64,000 nucleotides of DNA from Dyella amyloliquefaciens (GTDB lineage Bacteria; Pseudomonadota; Gammaproteobacteria; Xanthomonadales; Rhodanobacteraceae), in NCBI RefSeq assembly GCF_004296575.1, contig NZ_SAYT01000007.1, positions 248,001 to 312,000 of the forward strand. Direction: 5' to 3'. The notes under the pieces were generated by a model. It saw only the letters and a program-made list of their open reading frames with translations, did no database searches and had not been told where the DNA came from. The translations under genes and the position numbers were made by a program. Shown in pieces: positions 59,868 through 64,000 of this stretch (its first letter is position 1; each line of letters begins with the position of its first letter).

Positions 59868-60581
59868 ATGGCACAACTGCGTTGGCTGGCTCTGGGCATC
59901 CTGCTGTGGGGTGCGATGGCGCATGCGCAGGATGGCGGCGCCTCGCCTGACGCATCACGAGTCCGGCTGGACAAGACCAAGTTGTCCTATGCGATCGGTT
60001 TCCAGATCGGCAGCCAGTTCGCGAACGGCGAGCCGGACGTGGACATTCCCACACTGCAGAAGGCGATCCAGGACGCCTATTCGAAGAAGCAGCCCTCCGT
60101 GTCCATGCAGGACATGCACGACCAGCTGCAGCGGCTCGACGAGGAAATGCATTCCAAGGCGCTGGCCGAATACAAGCGCATCGCCGAGGCCAATGCGCGC
60201 AAGAGCACTGAGTACATGGAGCGCAATCGGCAGCAGCCTGGCGTGATCCAGTTACCCTCGGGCATCCAGTACGCGGTGATGAAGAAGGGTGACGGTACGG
60301 CCACCCCCAAGGTCACCAGCCAGGTGACCGTGAACTATCGAGGCATGCTGGTTGACGGCACCGAGTTCGACAGCACCTGGGCGCACGGTGCGCCGGTCCG
60401 CTTCATGGTGGACAAGGTGATCCCGGGCTGGCAGGACGTGATTCCGCGCATGCATGTGGGCGACCGCTGGCGGGTCGTGATCCCGCCGCAACTGGCCTAT
60501 GGGCAACGTGGCGCCCTGCCACGGATCGGCCCCAACGAGGCGCTGGTGTTCGAGATCGAGCTGCTGGACATCCAGCAGTGA
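59868..60581 (+). CDS. Exported FKBP-type peptidyl-prolyl isomerase
   Basis: A 237-aa secreted isomerase: signal peptide (about 1-22, RWLALGILLWGAMAHAQ), an FKBP N-terminal dimerisation region (about 30-110; LSYAIGFQIGSQFANGEPDVDI) and an FKBP domain (about 125-235) with VTVNYRGMLVDGTEFDSTW, GAPVRFMVDKVIPGWQD and IPPQLAYGQRG. ATG 59868 is set by GGAG six bases upstream; ATG 59856 is an alternative. A short hairpin follows. Confidence 0.93.
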   Translation: MAQLRWLALGILLWGAMAHAQDGGASPDASRVRLDKTKLSYAIGFQIGSQFANGEPDVDIPTLQKAIQDAYSKKQPSVSMQDMHDQLQRLDEEMHSKALAEYKRIAEANARKSTEYMERNRQQPGVIQLPSGIQYAVMKKGDGTATPKVTSQVTVNYRGMLVDGTEFDSTWAHGAPVRFMVDKVIPGWQDVIPRMHVGDRWRVVIPPQLAYGQRGALPRIGPNEALVFEIELLDIQQ

Positions 60582-60588
60582 CGCGCGA

Positions 60589-60606
60589 CCCTGCCTGAAG
60601 GCAGGG
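60589..60606 (+). terminator. Hairpin after the FKBP gene
   Basis: Perfect 7-bp arms (60589-60595 and 60600-60606) with a TGAA loop, eight bases after the stop. No T-run. Confidence 0.35.
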
Positions 60607-60629
60607 AATCGGCTAGCATGATGGGGCTC

Positions 60630-60824
60630 ATGCTCAACGATCCCCTCCCTCCCGCGCCTGCACCGCTGTCGCCGTGCACCGGCATCTGCAAACTCGATGC
60701 CCGTGGCTATTGCCTAGGTTGCCTGCGTACGGGCGACGAGATCGCACGCTGGCGCGGCATGAATGACCGCGAGCGACTGCACCTCATGCTTGACGTCCTG
60801 CCGACGCGCAAGGCGCCGCTGTGA
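60630..60824 (+). CDS. DUF1289 small cysteine-rich protein
   Basis: A 64-aa protein with SPCTGICKLDARGYCLGCLRT, the CxxxC...CxGC metal-binding-like pattern of DUF1289 (YdhL family); function unknown. In-frame ATGs at 60618 and 60621 precede ATG 60630, but a TAGCAT -10-like box (60614-60619) overlaps them. The stop overlaps the nudix GTG start (GTGA), so the next gene is coupled. Confidence 0.85.
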   Translation: MLNDPLPPAPAPLSPCTGICKLDARGYCLGCLRTGDEIARWRGMNDRERLHLMLDVLPTRKAPL

Positions 60825-61423
60825 GCGCCCTGCTCGCGGACGTGGGTGCGGCGTTGCTGCCGCTGTCCTCGCCGCCGGATGGGCAGGGCTGGAATCATGC
60901 ACAGATGGCGGAGCTGCTCGGCGATACGCCGCGACGGCCCGCCGCCGTATTGATCGGCGTGCGCGAAGGCGTGCAGCCCCGGCTGGTGCTTACGGTGCGG
61001 ACCAATGACCTGCCTTCGCATGCGGGACAGGTGGCGTTTCCTGGTGGCGGCACGGACCCCGGTGATGTCGACGCCATTGCCACCGCCTTGCGTGAGAGCG
61101 AGGAGGAGATTGGCCTGGAGCGCAAGCTGGTGACGCCGCTGGGCTTCCTCGATCGCTTCGAGACGATCAGCGGCTACAACATCACGCCGGTGGTGGCGCG
61201 TATCGATCCGGAGGCGCGCCTGTATCCCGCACCCGCGGAAGTGGCCGAGGTATTCGAGGTGCCGCTGTCGTTCTTCCTGGAGCCGGCCAACCTGCGGCGC
61301 TATACGATGGAGTTTCGCGGGCACCGCCGTGACATGGTGGAGTTCGTGCACGGCGGACATCGCATCTGGGGCGCCACGGCCGCCATGATGTTCAACCTGT
61401 TGCAGAGGATGGGGCGCGCATGA
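60821..61423 (+). CDS. Nudix hydrolase, CoA pyrophosphatase-like (NudL type)
   Basis: A 200-aa Nudix-domain hydrolase. The Nudix box is GGGTDPGDVDAIATALRESEEEIGL (about 68-92), preceded by the HAGQVAFPGGGTD segment of CoA/acyl-CoA pyrophosphatases. Substrate is inferred by resemblance only. GTG 60821 overlaps the DUF1289 stop, and its own stop overlaps the sulfurtransferase start by four bases, so three genes form one coupled unit. Confidence 0.87.
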   Translation: MSALLADVGAALLPLSSPPDGQGWNHAQMAELLGDTPRRPAAVLIGVREGVQPRLVLTVRTNDLPSHAGQVAFPGGGTDPGDVDAIATALRESEEEIGLERKLVTPLGFLDRFETISGYNITPVVARIDPEARLYPAPAEVAEVFEVPLSFFLEPANLRRYTMEFRGHRRDMVEFVHGGHRIWGATAAMMFNLLQRMGRA

Positions 61424-62301
61424 CCGTCAAGACCACCTTGATCAGCACCGACGAGCTTGCGTCGCTGGCACCCGACGCCGTGCTCATCGTTGACTGCCGG
61501 TTCGACCTGATGGCCCCCGGCACCGGTGATCGCGATCCGGGCAAGGGCGAGCGGGACTATCGCGAGGCGCATATTCCGGGTGCTGTGTACGCGAGCCTGG
61601 ATACGGATCTGTCAGATCTCTCGCGCCAGGCAGAAGGGTTGGGGCGCCATCCATTGCCACTGGAATCCGCGTTTTCCACTGTGCTCTCGCGCTGGGGCTG
61701 GCGACCGGGCATGCAGGTCGTGTGCTACGACGCCGCCAATGGCGCGCTGGCCGCTGCGCGCCTCTGGTGGTTGCTGAAGCTTGTGGGAGCGCGCGAGGTT
61801 GCGGTACTCGATGGCGGCTATCCGGCGTGGGTGGCGGCAGGCCTGCCGGTGGAGTCGGGCGTGACGGTTCGCACACCCACGAAAGTGGACCTGCATTTCG
61901 ACGCGAACCAATACCTGCTCGATCATGCGCACCTTAGGGATGAGCCCGCTCGTGTCCTGTTGGATGCGCGTGCGGCTCCGCGCTATCGCGGCGAAGTGGA
62001 ACCCATCGATCGCGTCGGCGGCCATGTGCCAGGTGCGTTGAATCGCCCGTTCGCCGACAACCTGGATACGGATGGCCGCTTCAAGTCCGCTGCCATCCTT
62101 CGCGAAGATTTCCTTGCCTTGCTGGGCACGCACACGCCGCAGGATGTCGTCCACATGTGCGGTTCCGGTGTCACCGCATGCCACAACCTGCTGGCGATGG
62201 AAGTCGCCGGTCTGACGGGTTCGCGTCTGTATGCACCGTCGTGGAGCGGCTGGGTCAGCGATCCGGCGCGGCCGGTCGCCAAGGGCGAATTGCCCGGCTG
62301 A
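61420..62301 (+). CDS. sseA: Thiosulfate/3-mercaptopyruvate sulfurtransferase
   Basis: A 293-aa protein with two rhodanese domains (about 9-140 and 165-290). The catalytic Cys247 lies in MCGSGVTA, whose CGSGVTA loop resembles 3-mercaptopyruvate sulfurtransferases; the first domain lacks a catalytic cysteine, as usual. ATG 61420 overlaps the nudix stop. A REP-like pair follows. Confidence 0.92.
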   Translation: MTVKTTLISTDELASLAPDAVLIVDCRFDLMAPGTGDRDPGKGERDYREAHIPGAVYASLDTDLSDLSRQAEGLGRHPLPLESAFSTVLSRWGWRPGMQVVCYDAANGALAAARLWWLLKLVGAREVAVLDGGYPAWVAAGLPVESGVTVRTPTKVDLHFDANQYLLDHAHLRDEPARVLLDARAAPRYRGEVEPIDRVGGHVPGALNRPFADNLDTDGRFKSAAILREDFLALLGTHTPQDVVHMCGSGVTACHNLLAMEVAGLTGSRLYAPSWSGWVSDPARPVAKGELPG

Positions 62302-62313
62302 CGCCGCCACCGT

Positions 62314-62414
62314 TGTATGAGCGCACCCAGTGCGCGAAAAGCCTATCCCCCAAGGGGACGTAGCGAAGCGGTTATGCCCCCACTCCGCGATCGCGCACTG
62401 GGTGCGCTCCTACA
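62314..62414. repeat. REP-like inverted pair after the sulfurtransferase gene
   Basis: Arms 62314-62337 and 62391-62414 match at 23 of 24 positions, spacing 53. The right arm ends GCGCTCCTACA, identical in core to arm A of the 7.4-kb array (GCGCACTGGGTGCGCTCC). Confidence 0.87.
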
Positions 62415-62435
62415 ACGAGAAGGATGAGGACGCCC

Positions 62436-63191
62436 TCAGTCCTTCTTTTTGAGGCGCGCCACCAGCTGCTGCAGCACGGCCTGGGTTTCCGGGTGGAAGT
62501 ACGCATCGATGAATTCGTCGATGGACAGCGCATCCGGATCGGCCCACATCCGGGTGAGGTCGGCGCGCGCAATGGCGCGGGTCTTGAGCATCGCGTTGGA
62601 CGGCAAGGCCAGCATGCCCTGCATCCAGTGGAGGGCGCGCGTCACGACCTGCTCGACGTTGGTGAGTTCATCGACCAGGCCGCAGGCCAGCGCTTCCGCG
62701 GATTCGATCATCGCGCCGGCCACCATCAGTCGTTCCGCACGATAAGGGCCCACGATGCGGCGCAGCGCGTGCTGGATGCTTTCCGGCACGACCAGGCCGA
62801 CCTGCACTTCGTTCAAGCCGATGCGGAACGGACCTTCGGCCATGACACGGTAGTCGCAGAACAGCGACAGCACCGCGCCGCCCGCCGGGCTGTGGCCGGT
62901 GATGGCCGCAACGATGGGTACGGGCGACATCGCCAGCTTCGAACTGGTAAGGAAGAACTCGCGCCAGAATTGCTGTACCCCCTCGCGATCGCGACCCAGC
63001 AAGGCGGGCACATCGACGCCAGCGGAAAACATGCCGGGCGCACCGGACAGCACCAATCCGCGCGCACCGGCACGGACCGCGTCATCGACCGCGTGGCGTA
63101 TGGCGCGCAGCAGCTCGATGTTGAGCGCGTTCACCGGCGGGCGTGCCAGGTTGATTTCGGTGATGGCGTCGTGGGTGATCAGGTTGAGCAT
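62436..63191 (-). CDS. Enoyl-CoA hydratase/isomerase (crotonase family) 2
   Basis: A 251-aa crotonase-fold protein. The oxyanion segment is MFSAGVDVPALLG (about 54-66) and HSPAGGAVLSLFCDYRVMAEGPFRIGLNEVQVGLVVP (about 99-135). The first catalytic glutamate is replaced (GAVLSL), while GLNEVQVGL keeps the second. This single-acid form is typical of isomerases or other crotonase activities, so a hydratase role is uncertain. Start ATG 63191. Confidence 0.85.
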   Translation of the reverse strand: MLNLITHDAITEINLARPPVNALNIELLRAIRHAVDDAVRAGARGLVLSGAPGMFSAGVDVPALLGRDREGVQQFWREFFLTSSKLAMSPVPIVAAITGHSPAGGAVLSLFCDYRVMAEGPFRIGLNEVQVGLVVPESIQHALRRIVGPYRAERLMVAGAMIESAEALACGLVDELTNVEQVVTRALHWMQGMLALPSNAMLKTRAIARADLTRMWADPDALSIDEFIDAYFHPETQAVLQQLVARLKKKD

Positions 63192-63282
63192 GGCAAGGGC
63201 CCGTCAGGTGGATGGCGGCAATAGGCAACGAGAGTAGCAAACCGGGTTGCGGCTGGCTTCCTCCCGTTGCACATGCCCATCT

Positions 63283-64000
63283 TCACCCTTGCGGATGGTC
63301 TTCGGCAGACCACTGGTAGCGCACCGCGTAGTCCAGCGTGGCCTTGCCGCCCGCCGGAACGGTCACTCGAAATTCCAGCGTGTCGGGCGTCTGCTGGTCG
63401 GGCTTGTTGTTCGAAGACACCAGGGTCCACTGGCGCCAGCGCGAAGGATGCTCGCGGACCGTCACCACGCGTGCGCTGTCGCCGGCATTGGTGAGGGTGA
63501 TGCGGAACGATTCATCGAGCGTGCGGCCAGCCTTGTCCACGTTGAAGGTCGTGCGCTCGCGCTCGCCACGCAGGTCGATTGCCGTGCCCAGCGTGATATG
63601 CGCATCGCTGCCCTTGAGCGTGTCGTTGATGCGGCCCTCGCCAATGAACTGCGGCGTGCCATTGCGGTCGGCCGTCAACACGCGCAGGTAGCCGGCGGGC
63701 AGGCTGTCGAAAGCGCGCAACTGCAGGGTGCTGGCGATGGCGCCGCTGCCACCTGGTAGGTAGTCGCGACCGATCATCGGTTGCGGGGGCACCCAGCCGC
63801 CGCCGTTCTCGAACAGCGAGGTGCGCTCGCAGGCGATGGTACGCGTGGCATACAGCGGCACCTGGCTGACGCTGCCATCGGGAAGGTCGACGGCGCCGGG
63901 CAGTGTGTAGGTACGGTAGTCCGCGAGCGTGTCCTGCTCGGGCAACGGGGCGGTATCCGCCTTCGCACGCATCGCGTAGGCCACAGGGGCCGCCATGGGG
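63283..64000 (-). CDS. DUF4139-family protein, C-terminal part (cut by window edge)
   Basis: About 239 codons of a larger protein that continues beyond the right edge. The visible part is a beta-strand-rich domain: LPDGSVSQVPLYATRTIACERTS, RTFNVDKAGRTLDESFRITLTNAGDSARVVTVREHPSRW and FRVTVPAGGKATLDYAVRYQW, which fits the DUF4139 C-terminus found in secreted or periplasmic proteins. The real start lies outside the window. Function is not known to me. Confidence 0.7.
   Translation of the reverse strand, partial: PMAAPVAYAMRAKADTAPLPEQDTLADYRTYTLPGAVDLPDGSVSQVPLYATRTIACERTSLFENGGGWVPPQPMIGRDYLPGGSGAIASTLQLRAFDSLPAGYLRVLTADRNGTPQFIGEGRINDTLKGSDAHITLGTAIDLRGERERTTFNVDKAGRTLDESFRITLTNAGDSARVVTVREHPSRWRQWTLVSSNNKPDQQTPDTLEFRVTVPAGGKATLDYAVRYQWSAEDHPQG

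Overview
The window is dense (about 65% G+C by eye), almost fully coding bacterial chromosome of a gammaproteobacterium in the order Xanthomonadales, most likely family Rhodanobacteraceae (Dyella, Luteibacter or Rhodanobacter type). This is inferred from gene order (pncC-recA-recX-alaS-csrA-tRNA-Ser; dapA diverging from gcvR-bcp-phoH; queG diverging from nnrDE-tsaE-ami-mutL), from the NAD-type isocitrate dehydrogenase, and from palindromic repeats built on a GTAGGAGCGCACCCAGTGCG core that I associate with this group. I see no phage, integrase, transposase, toxin-antitoxin or CRISPR locus. Nearly every gene is housekeeping.

Layout. 1-9.2 kb: a membrane-anchored protein cut by the left edge, tcdA, phbB, gluQ, the stress genes htpX and htpG, an AEC-type transporter, a DUF4440 protein, a 0.6-kb tandem palindromic repeat array, Hsp15 and a CheY-like response regulator. 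9.2-18.1 kb: katG, a small PRC-barrel-like protein, mutS, an exported amidohydrolase overlapping an exported M19-dipeptidase homologue that has lost metal ligands, and pncC. 18.1-23.4 kb: a 268-bp palindromic element, then recA, recX, alaS, csrA and tRNA-Ser(GCT). 23.7-31.1 kb: lpxH, a periplasmic cyclophilin and the phosphate block ppx, ppk1, phoR, phoB, all on the minus strand. 31.2-39.6 kb: a BepA-like protease diverging from grxC, two AhpD-like proteins, NAD-dependent icd, a sterol-desaturase-like protein, an ECF41-type sigma factor with its AhpD-like partner, an LpxO-like hydroxylase and thiD. 39.6-50.6 kb: phoH2, bcp and gcvR diverging from dapA and a BamC-like lipoprotein; fdxA, tRNA-Glu(CTC), pcnB-folK-panB-panC-panD, pgi. 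50.6-64 kb: queG diverging from nnrDE-tsaE-ami-mutL, a DUF1684 protein, two crotonases, a second palindromic element, an exported FKBP, a DUF1289-nudix-sulfurtransferase operon and a DUF4139 protein cut by the right edge.

How the genes work together. The phosphate-sensing pair phoB/phoR sits with polyphosphate kinase and exopolyphosphatase. DNA repair genes mutS, mutL, recA and recX are all present; MutL keeps a near-canonical endonuclease motif, pointing to MutH-independent mismatch repair. Three stress genes (htpX, htpG, grxC) have promoter candidates resembling the heat-shock sigma factor consensus. The pantothenate genes panB, panC and panD are contiguous.

Most interesting material. (1) Two structured non-coding elements, 18159-18426 and 59551-59840, have different outer sequences but the same architecture: near-perfect 31-32 bp terminal inverted repeats enclosing two further inverted repeats, the second capped by a small hairpin with the same core ACAGCCAGT in both. 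I read them as one family of short palindromic elements folding as a three-way junction. One lies directly upstream of recA, where related genomes, as I recall, usually carry lexA. (2) A higher-order tandem array of the palindromic repeat abuts the Hsp15 gene. (3) The M19 homologue lacks three of the five expected zinc ligands. (4) An autoregulated ECF41 promoter candidate matches the published-type motif at both boxes. (5) The divergent queG/nnrDE promoters both look leaderless. All functional statements are from reading sequence only; no database search was run.
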